Below are positions 20,421-33,719 of a stretch of DNA of 64,000 nt, one piece after another (positions within the stretch are counted from its first letter, which is position 1; each line of letters starts with the position of its first letter). Source of the stretch: Pectinophora gossypiella. Lineage: Eukaryota; Arthropoda; Insecta; Lepidoptera; Gelechiidae. Both the position numbers and the translations under genes were made by a program. The notes under the pieces were generated by a model. It did no database searches, was not told the origin of the DNA, and was given only the letters and a program-made list of their open reading frames with translations. Where the stretch lies: positions 6,510,001 through 6,574,000 of the forward strand of contig NC_065408.1 of the NCBI RefSeq assembly GCF_024362695.1, read 5' to 3'.

Positions 20421-22648
20421 CTATTTTTGTAGCTACTTGCTTATGCGGTTTGTTTGCGAACAAGTTGCGCGTCAGTTCAATGGGTAAAGTAAATATGTGC
20501 TGTAATGATTTTCATTTGGTGATTGGTCGGTCGGTCGAGAGCTCTTATAAACACTATCGCAAAATTGGATACTTCATTAATATTATGAAGTTTCGGCAGT
20601 TATAAAGTGGACGTTAGCCTATTGGGGCAGACACTTGAGTGCGTACTATGTGGTTTGTGAACTAATCGTGTAGAAGGATCGTTGTATGCGAAGGGCCTGT
20701 ATCTCGTGTCTTATTGTAAATATGCATTAGGGCGAATGACGTGCGGGGCGCGGGCGGGGCGGGGGCCGGCTAGGTCCTCATTACGGCGATGCTCCGTCAA
20801 AGACGCCGTCGATCCGGACGAGAAGTGTCCCGTACAAGCCGCTCAATTATGTTAATGGGTTTCGCAGCGTTCCCGTAACAACAGGACTGCCTACAGCTGA
20901 TTGACGTTCGCTGTCGCTGAGTAACATTTGTTGATTGTTACATCGAATTACATGTGTGCTCCTACATGTAAAAGCTCTTTAGTAATTTCTGACACCGACT
21001 GTGCTCTGTTATTAAATGGATTCGATAGAAAATTGTCGTAGGGGTACTTATTAAGGTACGTATCTACACTGAACATCAGTCACAAGCAAACTAGGCAAAA
21101 TCAATAGCTAAGCACCCCAATAAAACAAATACATTTCATTTCTGGACGAGCCTAACTGGGCGCAGGGGATGATTGATAGTGGTTTGAGCACACACTGAGC
21201 TTATTGAACGAACCAATAGAGGGTCTCCAACAAAATAATAGCCTATTTTTATCACACAAACAAAATTATCGTATCAAAAATTCGTTAAACTTGCGTTAAA
21301 ATGTGAGGAAATATAAACTTCCGAAAGAAATGTGACATAAGAGGGTATTTGAACTGGAGTCATGTTTGCCGAAAAAGTCTAAAGGTGTGGAATGAAAAAT
21401 TACGTTTTCTCGCTATCAACAGTGAGTCGGCAGAAAGGCAACTCGCTCCACTATTATTTATACCAGGCACAACGCGTGATTTTCACAACAGTGGTGGAAG
21501 AGTCGTGCACCTGCGAATATCCCGGTAAGATTGCCGGCAAAATGCCGAATCACGGGGCCGGTATACGCTTAAATTACGCGTAAAGCTGAACACAAAGGCT
21601 ATGCGTATTCAAATTCCATTAATCTCCCGCCCGAGGGAAGGTGGGGTAAAATGAACCGGCGCGGACAAAAACAATGCCGCCGGCAAATAACCGGCTCAGC
21701 ATTGTTCCGGCAATTAGAAAGCTTTCCCATGTACCGGCCGTGTATAAAAACAGTGTAACATCAGCACGAATCGCTGCCTATTGCTCGTTACCGTTGATGT
21801 TTATTACGGTTATTAGGACTAAGCCGTGCGGTTCGATATTAATGTTTACGGCACAAGTTCCTTTTAATTATTTATCATAACACTATGCGGTCAGCGATAA
21901 ATGCACTTTATCTGAAGAATAAATAACATATAATTCATTTGTTTTTTATTTTAACCCCTATCCGAGGGTTTCATTACAGTGGTTTATGTGTGTTATTATA
22001 AAGTTTTTTTCCAGCGCTAGCGGGTGTTATCGGACTGTTGTAAACTGTGAAAAATCCGACTCGCAGGTCGGTCGTATCGGTCAATTAAAGCTGACTGTTG
22101 CCACCCGTGGAACAATGACAACGTGCGAAGAGTTAAGCGCGAAATTAATCTCAATTCAATGTATGAATGTTAAAAAAGGTGTATTGTTTCGGTTTATCAA
22201 TTTGCTCGTAATGAACGAGCTTGTAAAATTTGGATCAATAAACTGATTCAATGCATTTTGATCAATAATACTATTAAAATTAGACCTCTGACCTTATGAC
22301 AGTTTCGTAGCAATTAGCTACGCCGTAGCAACCGCGCGAAATAAGTTACCTGTCTACAAATCCACATAATCTGCGTAGAAGTATAATGTTGCTTACCTGT
22401 AACAAGTAAAATTTACATTTAACAAATTCTTTAATGATAAAGATATTTTATAATTATCTTTATGTTTTGGAATTGTAGTCATAAAATATTCTATTCAATT
22501 AGAATAATGGTCAAAATAATTAACAAGTCAAAAGTGAAATAAACTAGTCGTGGTCACATCACATTTATCTTAAGGGACAAATACCAAAAACGGCTGCAAT
22601 TTTTGACCCAGCTGTGGTTCAGTGAACTGAAAATATGTATAAGCAGAT
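20421..22648. other. No gene; GC-rich block at 20740-20900
   Basis: The stretch 20740-20900 is among the most GC-rich in the window (GGGGCGCGGGCGGGGCGGGG near 20746) but has no coding signature. A short dyad ACTTCAT..ATGAAGT lies at about 20571-20591. The remainder is ordinary mixed sequence with short unconvincing frames. Confidence 0.4.
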
Positions 22649-22681
22649 TATTTATTATTTATTTATTTTATTTTTATTTAT
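22649..22681. repeat. TTTA-rich low-complexity tract
   Basis: Imperfect (TTTA)n/(TTTTA)n simple repeat. Confidence 0.8.
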
Positions 22682-23969
22682 TCGGAATAACAACAGCTAG
22701 TTTTACATAAATATTTTAAGTTATAATTTTACAATATACGCCAAAATAGTTATCCACTTTGAAATTTTCTTTTTGTTGAGAGTAGAAACTGCAGAACCAA
22801 ACTGTCTTAGTAACCCATCCAGCGATCCCATCTCAATCTCTTTATACACTAAATAGGTAACTGTGATAACAGGAATTTGGGATCTCAGGGGTATTTAGTC
22901 AGAGCTAGAAAAAGAAGGAATGAGATATATGTATAAAATATAAAATAATAATATTATGGAAGTAGTTTTATTTAAAGTATACACAGTCTTCTCTACACGG
23001 TCGAAGGTGGTTGCTGCCACTAATGAATTTCGCTAGTGAGATTCGAAATTAATTCCGCGCGGCTCAACCCTAAACTGCAAGTTGACACAACCTGGGCCGT
23101 AATGGTAACAATACGCTTGTGTAGCGCAATCACAAGGAGCATGCCTGCGCTATTGTTTCCACCGCTGTTATTGCGGGCGGCAATAAGCCGTGTTGTTTGC
23201 TCAGGCCACTATTGTAGCGGGTTATTAGGACAGGACCGCGGCCCGCTTGAGGGTTAAGATCGGCTGAGCTTGGCTTGTGCACTTAGTGACATGCTTTCTG
23301 AGCTTGTTTGTTTATGGACAGAAATGAGTTATACGTGAGAGGGTTAATCGGGTCTGTTTGCAGGTTGTGTTGAGGTGGAACGTTTATAAAGCACACTGGT
23401 AATATAAAATGGTTTTGCTCTATTCTGCTTGCGTCGCTCGGATTTTACGTAAATTTAAAATAAAGAAAGTTTGTTTTACAAGCGAGTCAGGTTTGTGTTC
23501 AAAAGAAAATTTACCTATGCTTGTAAACGGTACTGTAATTACACAGTAAAGATAATTGGCTATCATATACAAAGTTATATTTTGTAACTGAACATTATTT
23601 ATGACTTGTTTTATTATAAACTACAACAGTTCTTTAAGTAGGTAAAGCACCATACATTACTCGGTATAGCTACATAAGACAGTGTGCGTGCTGACACAAA
23701 TCACCTGGCTGCGTGTAGAAACGACATACTCCCATACTTTCTAACTACCATACTTGTCCTCACGAGTCATTAGTTTGAAACCGAGCCACCATTAGGCTGT
23801 TTACAATAACGCTCACACTTCCATTCGATGATTATCTTCTGGAAAAATATTGATTGACATCGATGGAATACGTATGGTTTGTTTGTTTACAGTGTTACTA
23901 TATAAAAAAAAACCGACTATTTCAGAATCGAAACCATACGTCTGATACGTCTGATATACGTAAATGGGT
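22682..23969. other. No gene seen
   Basis: Mixed DNA without recognised features. A GC-richer segment spans about 23030-23270, with a short unrecognised frame. Confidence 0.4.
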
Positions 23970-24061
23970 ATATGTATGTATGTATTTATATTTATATATT
24001 TCTATTTTATTTTTATTTATTTATTTTACTTTTATTTGTTTTTTTTTTATTTATTTATAGT
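23970..24061. repeat. (TTTA)n/(ATGT)n low-complexity tract
   Basis: Degenerate simple repeat of TTTA, TTTTA and TATG units, directly upstream of a retroelement tail. Confidence 0.8.
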
Positions 24062-24127
24062 ATTTATTATTTTATACTAGATGTTGCACTGTCCCGCACC
24101 AAATTGTAATAATGTTTCCTATCCAGT

Positions 24128-24249
24128 GGTTGCCTGGAAGAAATTGCTGCTTAGCAATAAGGCCGCCAGATTGTACTGTATCTATCTTCATCTGTGTGAA
24201 TCTGTTTTGTATGTTGTGTGCAATAAAGTATATTTGATTTGATTTGATT
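24128..24249 (+). mobile_element. Non-LTR retroelement 3' tail (copy B)
   Basis: Best-preserved copy of the family. It reads GGTTGCCTGGAAGAAATTGC, then the stem ATTGCT-GCTT-AGCAAT, AAGGCCGCC, a ~70-nt U-rich spacer and GTGCAATAAAGTATATTTGA, ending in a (TTGAT)n-like tail. Only the 3' end is present. AATAAA inside the terminal block may serve as polyadenylation signal of the parent RNA. Confidence 0.8.
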
Positions 24250-27200
24250 CGAAACCATCAATATTAAATAAATACACGTGAACATGTTGCAAGTTTTATA
24301 TTTTTCGGAGCAGGCATACGATATTAAGTGTTATCACTTAAAATTCTTTGAAGTACTATAAAATGAGAGTAACACAGCAATTTATATTTCCCTTTTTGTA
24401 AGGAACTGTAAGTTAATAAAGTGGAAGGATCATTTTCTTTTTTTTTGAACAATTCATTATAAACACGAAAACTCTCCATTGTAAAAGATCAGGTTTTGTC
24501 AAAACAGGTTCAGTTTTAGACCGTGAAATGTTGCGTCTTTTCATGCGAAAGCTCAACTCATTTATCAAATCACCGTTGTCTACATTACAGCCGGGTCGTA
24601 TTGTGAGTACGCTAAAAAGCCCAAAGACACAAAACGGTGTGCGTCGCGACGACTTCTGCGCAAACCCCAAATGTCACGCGAATTTCAACCTAACTCCCAG
24701 AATAATTAGCCCTGTTATCCTCCACCCTAACACACCAAACCCAGCCTCGATCACAACAGCAATTTAAAGCGTAAATTAAACGAGTTAAATTAAACAAATA
24801 AAATTAATGAAAGCAAAAAGCGTTGCGATTTCCGAAACAAACACATTAGTCGTCAGACTTGGTGTAATTAAGAATAATTTATTTATTAAAATGGGGAAGC
24901 TTAATTAGGTTAAAAATTTATGGATTCGTCAAATATTTTCTTGACATTTGAAACTGACTGAGGAAGGGTGGACTCATGAATATGCAATTGTGTTTACGAA
25001 AGTGTTTCTGCAACTTAAATAACCTAGCTCTAATTATTTAATCCAAGCTTGTTAAACAATTGTCATTGTTTGCAGTTTAATAATTATTTAGATACATATT
25101 TATATTTTTGATTGTATCTGCCTTCAATGTATTCATTTGGAAAGCAAAGGGTATTATTAATTTTTTATCGCTTTTTAAGTAAAACGGATTGGCAAATGAA
25201 GGCCAAGATGAATGAAAGTAAACCTTTTTATTTGCTTAGAAATGGCTTTGCATCGTTTAAAGTGCTCTCACATGCTGGAAAGAGACTGAATAACCGTGAG
25301 CGTTGCAGCGGGTAGGGGCACTTAAAAATTACCTTAATTTCTATGATGAACACGTACGTTCGTCGTTTCGAGTGCATTCGCCATTCCGATTGGGCGCGGC
25401 GCAGATATTCTCCAGGCGGGAGTTTGCTTAAGCCAATTTTGTCTTAGTGCTCCACCATTACCTGCTCGAGTACATGGACACTTACGCTTTGGGGACGTGA
25501 TTACGAGCTAAGTAGAATTTATTTTATCGAACGCGCCCGCCGAGTGAACTGCGTGCCATCTCTTAATGGAACATTCGTTTCGTTTACATTGAAAGGCAAC
25601 AAGAGAAAAATGTAGCTCATACAATACATGTCTTGCGGCTATATCTAACCAGGGAAGAGACGCGAATGTGGATGTAAGTATCGATACTTAAAAATTTTAT
25701 GGAAAATATTTCTAAGCGATAAGTCAAACCGCGATGAAGTTCATAATTGAAAAATAAGCCGCTTTTCCCTTTTCTTGTTCTTATTAAACACAAACACACA
25801 CTTAAACAATTCTTAAGCCGAATCAAAAAATGTTTGCTAGATCCGCTTCAGAGTTTCACGTCAAAAACTCATATAAAAGACATTTCGCTGGAGCTCCTTG
25901 CCTATCGACGGTATTATTCAAATTAATTTAGCGCGGTGAGGCAAAAAGTGCGCGCGTTGGGAGCACCGCCCCATATTCATAGAGCTGCCCTAAATTAGCA
26001 TCACAATGAAGTGTTGAGGCGCGGGCGGCAAGCGCTTAATGCGGCCTGCGTCTTCTCACACGAGTATATTACATACTAATGAATTAAGTATAAAACTTGG
26101 TAGCCGCAAATTTGTTTGAGCTTTCCCCGAGCTTCTAAAGACACTGAAAATTACAGGTGAATACGTCGAAAATTTGGGGTGTTCGTTTACTTTCCATTTA
26201 CAAGTGATGAAAATTTCGTAAGTAGAGATTAATTTCAACGAGCGTACAACGTAAGTTACCTCTTATGATGATATTATGATAAGTGTCCCAAGTAGCGCGG
26301 CAGCTGAGGCAGCGGTATATTGTTTTTTGGACCACCCTTTTACGCCTTCCCGCCTATAAATAAATCAAAATATTCAGGAAGGGCTCGACTTTAAGGCGGC
26401 TTAGCGGAATCGTAAAATTCAACAGCGTTCACGCCGCCCCGGGGTTTATCTTTCGGCGTCGCCGTGTTTTTGCTTGAATCGTAAAAGAGTATCACAGTAT
26501 ATGAATAGAGAGCAACCCTCCCTTTTACCGCGGACATATGAAGCGGAGCACTTTACAAGTTTAATGCTGAAAGCAGATTATCTGTTCAAAAGAAATAATT
26601 CGTCATATAGGTACCCATTTTTGAACGGCTTCTTGATAAATAGAAAATATTGGAAATTAGATTTGTTTTTCATCGTTGCTTATCGTACAGCTAAATCTAA
26701 CTTAAAATACTTTCTACATTACTCTTTTCTGCTTTTGTATCTAAACATATATGTAGGTAAATGTTCTTAATTCTCATTGTACCTACTTACTCATGTACGT
26801 TATATTTTGAGGTAAGTTGAATAAAGCCAAATATGCGCGCAGAGTCGGTGCCTGACGATCGATGCCTTTGGCTTATCCCTTACAAGAAGAGATAGTTTTA
26901 CAACACTACCTAAACTTTTATTTTTTATATTCTAAAGTATATGACACGAGAACAAAAACGCAAGAGCAAGACATCCAGGACAGATCTGATCCGACATGGC
27001 GGGTAAACAAAACGGACAGCTATTATTACAGCTAGCAGGGCGCGCTTTGGTCATTAATAACAATTTATTTAGCACAATGCCGCAATTTTGGTCCACGAAT
27101 CGTGAGCCTTTGGGAAAACGTGGATTTGATATTAAATGGGGAATCGTTTTGTAAATTGATTAGATAGTTTGTGATAAATTATATAAGTTTCATCTGGCCC

Positions 27201-27357
27201 GCTTGTTTTGTACCGTCATTAGTAACAATGATACATTACTTTTGTTGCAATGTTGTTAAACAATTTTATTAGATTATGCGTGAGTTAGTTTAGTTTTATT
27301 TTTTAACATTTTATGATTCTTAATAGTTATTATGAAACTTAGGTTTAAAGGCACAGT
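24250..27357. other. No gene; two GC-richer blocks
   Basis: No exon or mobile element recognised. Blocks at about 25370-25520, 25910-26060 and 26300-26470 are GC-richer and non-repetitive (for example GCGCGGGCGGCAAGCGC near 26019) and may be conserved noncoding DNA. The rest is AT-rich. Confidence 0.4.
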
Positions 27358-27734
27358 GGTGCTAATTCCTGTAAATACCATCTAATTTTATTTTAAGTTA
27401 TATCTGTCATTTTCTTATCCGCCGAAAAGGAAAGGGACGGGTAATCGACAAGCATAAAATTTATGGAACACACGTCAATTTTAAGCACAAATCTAAAACA
27501 ACCGTCTAAAAATTTTACATCAGTCAATAACCCGACACAGTTAAGTAGACAGCACGTCAAACGGATTGCATACCAGCGACATACCTTTTTGATTCGCCTG
27601 GGTTATTCATTCATTTACTCAGTCTTCCTAAAATTAAGAGCTGTGAATCATCCGTCCCTTTCCTTTTCGACGGATATGAAAATGACGGATATAACTTAAA
27701 ATAAAATTAGACGGTGTCCGCAGGAATCGGGGCC
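27358..27734 (+). mobile_element. Long-TIR MITE, copy 1 (377 bp)
   Basis: The two ends are inverted copies over about 83 bp, with about 71 matches counted by eye and most differences transitions. The left end begins GGTGCTAATTCCTG and the right end finishes CAGGAATCGGGGCC. The arms share TCTAATTTTATTTTAAGTTA and GAAAAGGAAAGGGACGG. It is flanked by AGT on both sides (27355-27357, 27735-27737), a possible 3-bp target duplication. The ~210-bp core has no convincing gene; the open frame inside it is incidental. An inverted copy lies at 55754-56129. Confidence 0.85.
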
Positions 27735-28468
27735 AGTGTGTGCTTTATTAAATAGTGGTGTAAATAAAAAAGTGTCTTACTTACTGTATACGTATTGTTA
27801 TCAGAAAATGAACAAGCCGGGGTGGTTTTTTGCAAAATACTTTCGCAGGGTAGTCACAGGGGGAACTCAAAGTTGCGGCTCCGAAGTTTTCCATTCAAGC
27901 CGAGAGCCGGCCATTGTGGCTAATTCAAGGCTATAATTAAATTTGTTTACATAATATTCTGTTACGAGACGAAAACTTTCCAAATGCGCCCCTGGGCACG
28001 GCTGTGAAAAGTTTAACTAAATGTATTTTTTCATTAATATTTTGGAAGTCCCATACAACGTATCTTTGCAGTTATTCATTAGATTGGAATAACAAACGAG
28101 TTTAAAAAAAGTAAGTGAAACAAAAGATTTTAATTAGAACAAAGCTGAAGATTGAATCGTTTTTTAAGGAACCCTTTAAGTAAGTAGGTAACTATAGTAA
28201 ACATTAAGTTAAACGTTTATACTTAGAAATAAGTTTAAAATGTGCTCTTAAATAAATCATTCACCGACTACTTCAAACGATTCATTATCGCCACTTCCAC
28301 TGAGTGGAAGTCTTGTTCAACAAAAAAGTAGTTGACTCGTTTAATCTAATTACACAAACAACTCAGGGATATTTCTTTCTTGTTAGCGTCGACGACAATC
28401 TAATTGTAAGAATTAGTTTGGACGAATAAAAATGGGTTTTCAAATGGCATAAATCTACAGATCCTCAG
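27735..28468. other. No gene seen
   Basis: AT-rich, no recognised feature. A short perfect hairpin CTAATT-GTAAG-AATTAG occurs near 28399-28415. Confidence 0.4.
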
Positions 28469-28499
28469 ACCCGCAATTCCATTTGCGGGTTTTTTTTTT
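28469..28499 (+). terminator. Terminator-like hairpin followed by T10
   Basis: A perfect 8-bp stem ACCCGCAA / TTGCGGGT (28469-28476, 28483-28490) around a 6-nt loop is followed by ten consecutive T on the plus strand. In bacteria this would be a textbook intrinsic terminator. In an insect nucleus a T-run of this kind ends RNA polymerase III transcripts. No A/B box or snRNA-type gene was recognised upstream, so the role is open and chance is possible. Confidence 0.3.
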
Positions 28500-31400
28500 C
28501 AGAAAAGTAATGAAATTACCCTTGGAACTAAAGTGACCCGCTCGAGGAAAAACAACAATATTCTCGGCCCCTCACTACAAAGAGCCCAGCATTTGTATTA
28601 TCATTCCATTAAACAAAAGTCACCAAGAGTTTCGAGTGAAAACACAGAACTCATTATTCTCGGGGCAGAGAAATGATTTCAAATGTTAACAAGATTCCTC
28701 ATAATAGAGTTGTTCACAGAGAGATTTAAGAAAAACAAGTACGAGCTGCAGGCACTGTGTGGCGGCGGGCCGCGTTGCGAAGAATTGTGTTACTCGATAA
28801 CAACGTCAGCCTTCACCCGACCGAGTACCAACCACGAACCGCGACCGCCGCGCCGACACTCCCGAGTAGAAACATTCGCACGACACACAGAATATCATTT
28901 AATAATCTGTATTCTTATCCCGCAACACGATCAAGGATCAAATTGTAAGGGGAAATTGTAAGTGGATACTAGCCACAATTCTGATTTACTAAATCTCAAG
29001 CGAGAGCGCCTCGGAAAAATATATTTTATTAAATTTTCCTACTAATTCAAGTTCCAATATGTTCGTAAATGTTTAACTATAAATTGAGAGCTACATTTTC
29101 ACAGTAGTTACAAGACGATAATATTTTCTTTCGCATAGAACGGGAAATACAAATAAAGCATACCAAATCCAGTACATTTTCGCGGTGCCCCTTGAGGAAT
29201 TCCTATATATTATTATATAATACATTGGGGAGGATCATTCTGCTCGTTTACTGCCGGATATATCTGTGAATGCTCGTTTGTCAAATACACAGTCATTTAT
29301 TCAATGAAATATTTTGTGATTCTATTCACCGCTAAACATACGGAATGCGGGCGTATGCGGAAGGCACAAAATACGCGTGTTGTGAGACTAAAACGGGGAT
29401 TATTATTCTTGAGTATTCAATTATAACTTGGTTGGAAGGAAGATTATACGTATATATGACAGTACACGTCCCGTGTCATTGTTGCATACTCCTCGTAATT
29501 TTTATATGAATTCTCCGAACAGTTGACAGTTACAAAGCTAGTTACTTCAGAGAAACACGATCATTAGTGTTGCCTTTATTGCGGTACTACGTATCACTTT
29601 AACCTCAGCCCATTCGATTTACTTCGCACGGTGGTGTTAAAGCTATACAGGGAACCACTTAAAACCTCTTAGCTTGTATAATAAAACACAAGCTCAAAAT
29701 CCAATCTGAGTTTAAATCCCATAAGCCCGTTATATCCAGCCAACAGATTTAATGCATGTTCATTCCCGTGCGGTATTGCGAAGCCGATCTTCTAACTACT
29801 GTTAGCCTTTATCTGGGTACTCGGTGCTCCGTGCATGGTGCCATTCATTCGACGCACCACATTGAACTACGAAGATGGGCGGACATGTTCGTTCAATAGA
29901 CTACGTAGACCTATTAAGAATGTATGAATTTCCACGTGAGTATATGTATAGCACGTTCCGCTCGCAAACAATAACGCTTCCTGGTTGTAGTAATATTATA
30001 ATAATTCGGTAATGGATACGTAGACCCAAATTGCGAATAACCTCGATAATTCAATATCAATTTCATCAGCAATGTAGATCGCTTTAAGCACCAAGAAAAT
30101 CATTAACTGATTATTTACCACAAACAACAAATTCAATTAAAAATTAAGTTAAAGATTCGCCAATCAGTCATTGTTGCACTGTTCAAATTAGTTTCAAGCA
30201 AATATGAGGTCTAAAGTTTTCAGCAGGTAAGTAATGCAATTTCGGAACAATCATTGACCTGTACTGCAATCGCGATGCCTGCAGCTGAAGCAGAAAGGAA
30301 TCCCTTTCAACAATCGCAGGTTGAGCCTTTACAAAGGCAACCGCGGTGAAGTAAACCATACGTAAAACGAATTTGTTCGTAGTTCCACGACGAAAGCCGG
30401 CGGGTTTCGTCTCACCAATCAAACAGTGGCTGTGGCAGCTGGCGTGCAAAGCCTTTGTATCTCATAATAAACTCCACATCCGGGTGATGTTCTGGCTGCA
30501 GGAATTGGAGCGATTTCCCTGTGTATTCTACGACTGATTACAATTAATTATCCTTGGACAAAGCGTTTGCTTCGATTGAGAATGCTTTAGTCGAAATGCA
30601 TGCCTAATGAAATTCAAATTATTTTCATTCGAAAGGTATAAATGAAAGGTTAGTGGGATTTTAAGGACCTTAACAAACAGCGTAATCAGCTGACTTACAA
30701 GCTAACAACGACCGCGGCTGTAAAGTTTTTGGTTACTATAAAACCACCGTAAAGCCGAGCCTACATATTTATTTCTGTTATTCGTTAAAGGGCTCGTAAA
30801 CTTAATGAAGGGTTTTTTGTAACAGTAACACTGCGTCCGAGATAAGCCCCAGTCTCGCTGGCTGAAATCTTTTAAAACGTCGTTAAAACCAACCCCTGCC
30901 CGGCGCACAAAGGCCCAACAGGCTAATTGTTGACGAAAAATATTCTCGATGCAAATTCGCACTCTTTACAGCCCATTCGGAATTTGTACAGGGCTCGAAA
31001 GAAGTTTACGTAATTAGCCCCGCGGTCGGTGTATTCAGATTTTGCAAAACACGCCGCGACTTAATAGGTATAAACTTTGAGGCCCTTCCTGATATTGGAA
31101 ACCGTTACTTTTTAATTTTATGATGCTTACTATACCTGATTTTTTGGTGCCGCACTGTTTGGAAGTTTTAATGTTTTGTGTTCTGGAATATATATTTTAA
31201 GAGAGGATAATTATGTGATATAGTGCCCTGATTAAATCGGTAAAACAATGCACGAGTGCATATTGAATTACTTTATCACGTGTGTTAAGTGTTTATACCA
31301 GGCAATAGAAGAAAAAGATTAGAAAGGCCAAGTGAGCGCAAACCGCGCGCCATCCAAATATGAGCATATAGTTCATACTTCAACTTTGCACTTCATTTGT

Positions 31401-32273
31401 CCGCAAACTTTACGACGCATCGATCTCCATGATAGTATATTAAAAGGTCGTCTGGTGTATTATAACCTGATCAAATATCAACTGTCATGCAAAGAGATCC
31501 TCTTTATTACATGAAAGCTAAAAACCTTAATGTCGGATATTTACCAAAAAACAAAATACTTCTGTATGCAGTATCTTACGAAAAGTAATGATAAAATTGC
31601 AGCCTATCACATAAAATATATATAGCCGGTTAAGTGGCTACGGAATGTGAAAGACAATAGATATGAGAATCAAGGTTTTAGGTATGTCCACAGTGTTCTT
31701 ATGATCTGTGGGTATATCACATTGTTTTACTTGGGGGTTAAAAAAGCTACATCGAAGCAATTCATCTAAAAAAAGTAATATTGCAATTTGACATTTGCGC
31801 ATATAAAAGTTGCGCAATGCAAACAAATGACAAAGAGCAATATTGCTTTTTTAATTGCTTTGATGTTGCCTTTTTAACCCTCAGTTTCAAAACGAATACC
31901 TTTAGTCATGTTAAAGCTATAAATAATTGTGAAATAACAATGTAAATTTTTACACAGTGCTTCTCTTAAACGATGTAACTTTTTAAATCATCATTTAATA
32001 TTTAATCTAGTTAACTAAGTAATCCGTTATATAAAAGATTGCAGTTCCATAAAGGGATGCGTTAATAAAGACTATGTTGCTTAAGATTGGCTTCTTATTA
32101 TTAAATATCTACTTCAGTGTAGCAGTGTCCGTCTTGCGGGTGGATTTACCTTTAATTTGGATTCCGGTGAAATGGAACGTAATGAAGATCTTTGGATGCC
32201 TTTATGCTGGAGTAAATTACTTTGAACACAGTGTAGATGGCACTAGTGGGCATTTTCCAGTCAATTTGTGTTT
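28500..32273. other. Long stretch without a recognised gene
   Basis: No exon, RNA gene or mobile element recognised. A GC-richer patch lies at about 28750-28870 and another at 30990-31090. All open frames are short and unlike known proteins. Confidence 0.45.
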
Positions 32274-32400
32274 AAATCAAATCAAATCAAAATCAAATCA
32301 AATATACTTTATTGCACAGAACTAGAATTTCAACAATCAGACATAACACATGAATACAGTACAATTTGGGCGGCCTTATTGCTCTAGAGCAATTTCCCCT
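32274..32400 (-). mobile_element. Non-LTR retroelement 3' tail (copy C), minus strand
   Basis: Reverse-oriented copy of the family at 24128. On the plus strand it shows a (AAATC)n tail, AAATATACTTTATTGCAC, a spacer, GGCGGCCTTATTGCT and the matching stem half AGCAAT. The stem-loop ATTGCT-CTAG-AGCAAT is intact, while the GGTTGCCTGG start is lost, so truncation is slightly 3' of the other copies. Confidence 0.8.
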
Positions 32401-33719
32401 AAATTCCATTAAATTAATCCATTAAATTAATTTAGTGAATTGGAAAACCTCCGACTGGCCGCACTTTGTTTTTCTTCTATTGTTAGGTAAGTCGAAAGTT
32501 ACAAAAATATTGCTAGTTTACAACTTACTTTAGTATAAATTACCTAACATTGATTTTAGTAGTAAACACAGAGGAAAAAAGTATCAACTGCAAGACGTAG
32601 GTAAGTAAAGTTTCGTGACTGATATAGGTAGGTACTTAATTTATTTATGGGAGTTACAAAAACTGGTCTCAGGCTCGGACACGGGAAAAGAAACATGACA
32701 GAGAGCATCCGGACCGCAATACATTTTTTCAATCATAAGAACCGGGTGATCGTAAGAGGGTAAATATTTTTTTTCTAATAACATATTTTCGTTTGATACG
32801 TTTCCGTCAACGTCCCTTCTCGAGCGGCCATTCGTGTGAGCGCAATTCGCTTATTGTAATTTCCTGGAAATTATTTGATCCCTCTCTTTGTTTTATTATT
32901 TAACTCGCCTCACTACCTTCACTTCGGACAACCCACGTAAAAAATATAACATAAAATTCAGTGTATCGTTTCCCACAATTTGCCAATTTTTGCCTTTATT
33001 GATTGCCAACTTTATAGAACAACACAATAGGGCACTCGAGTGCGATGGTTTTGTTAATTGGTATAGGTATCTAGAGAGCTCATTGGGTACACTTCTCCCC
33101 AAAGACAATGGTTCTAGAGTCCTTGCAATCCGATCCGCCGCGCCGCCCTCTCGGTAATTTTCTCGTTAACGGAATGAATAAAACATTTCATTCCTTACCT
33201 TTCTTTTGTAATTGTTAATGGTTGATGGGTTTTGAAAATTTATGTTCGGTTTCTTTCTTTAAGAGGCCTTGTTTCTTCGAGGTATTTGTTATTCGATATT
33301 CTCATTCCGATTTTAGGTGACAGTTGTCTAATTGTCCACCGTGAGACAGAAGTTATGAATCCGTCATCGACTCAATAGGCTTAAGCGTTGTTTTGAATTC
33401 CGTTTATCAATAACAGCGGAAGCATATTTCAGGCGGCTTATACGACGGGCAAAAAAAATAATAAAAAGGGTTTTGCTGCCGTGATAGACAATTTGCAAAG
33501 AAAAATACATCACGATAAAAAATGTACCTCTAACGAGAACCTCAAAATGGCTCGTAAGCAATGAAACAGGGCAATTTCATGAGAAAGGCGGCCCGCAAAT
33601 AAACCAAAGCGGAGCACATTCCCGCCTCCATAAAATGCAGGCTGAAATAAACGTAACAGACTCGGTTCTTTAAAAACCTGGCTGACGACAACCGCAAAGC
33701 TCAGCAAAAATCTCTAGTG
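32401..33719. other. No gene seen
   Basis: AT-rich DNA; CCATTAAATTAAT is repeated in tandem near 32407-32430. No coding or RNA feature recognised. Confidence 0.45.

Noticed and set aside
27463..27699. 78-codon frame (and 77-codon frame at 55903-56136)
   Set aside because: Both lie wholly within the long-TIR MITE, on different strands of the element, so they are incidental.
28469..28499. Bacterial intrinsic terminator, hence contamination
   Set aside because: The surroundings are eukaryotic, AT-rich and continuous with lepidopteran repeats; no bacterial genes are nearby.
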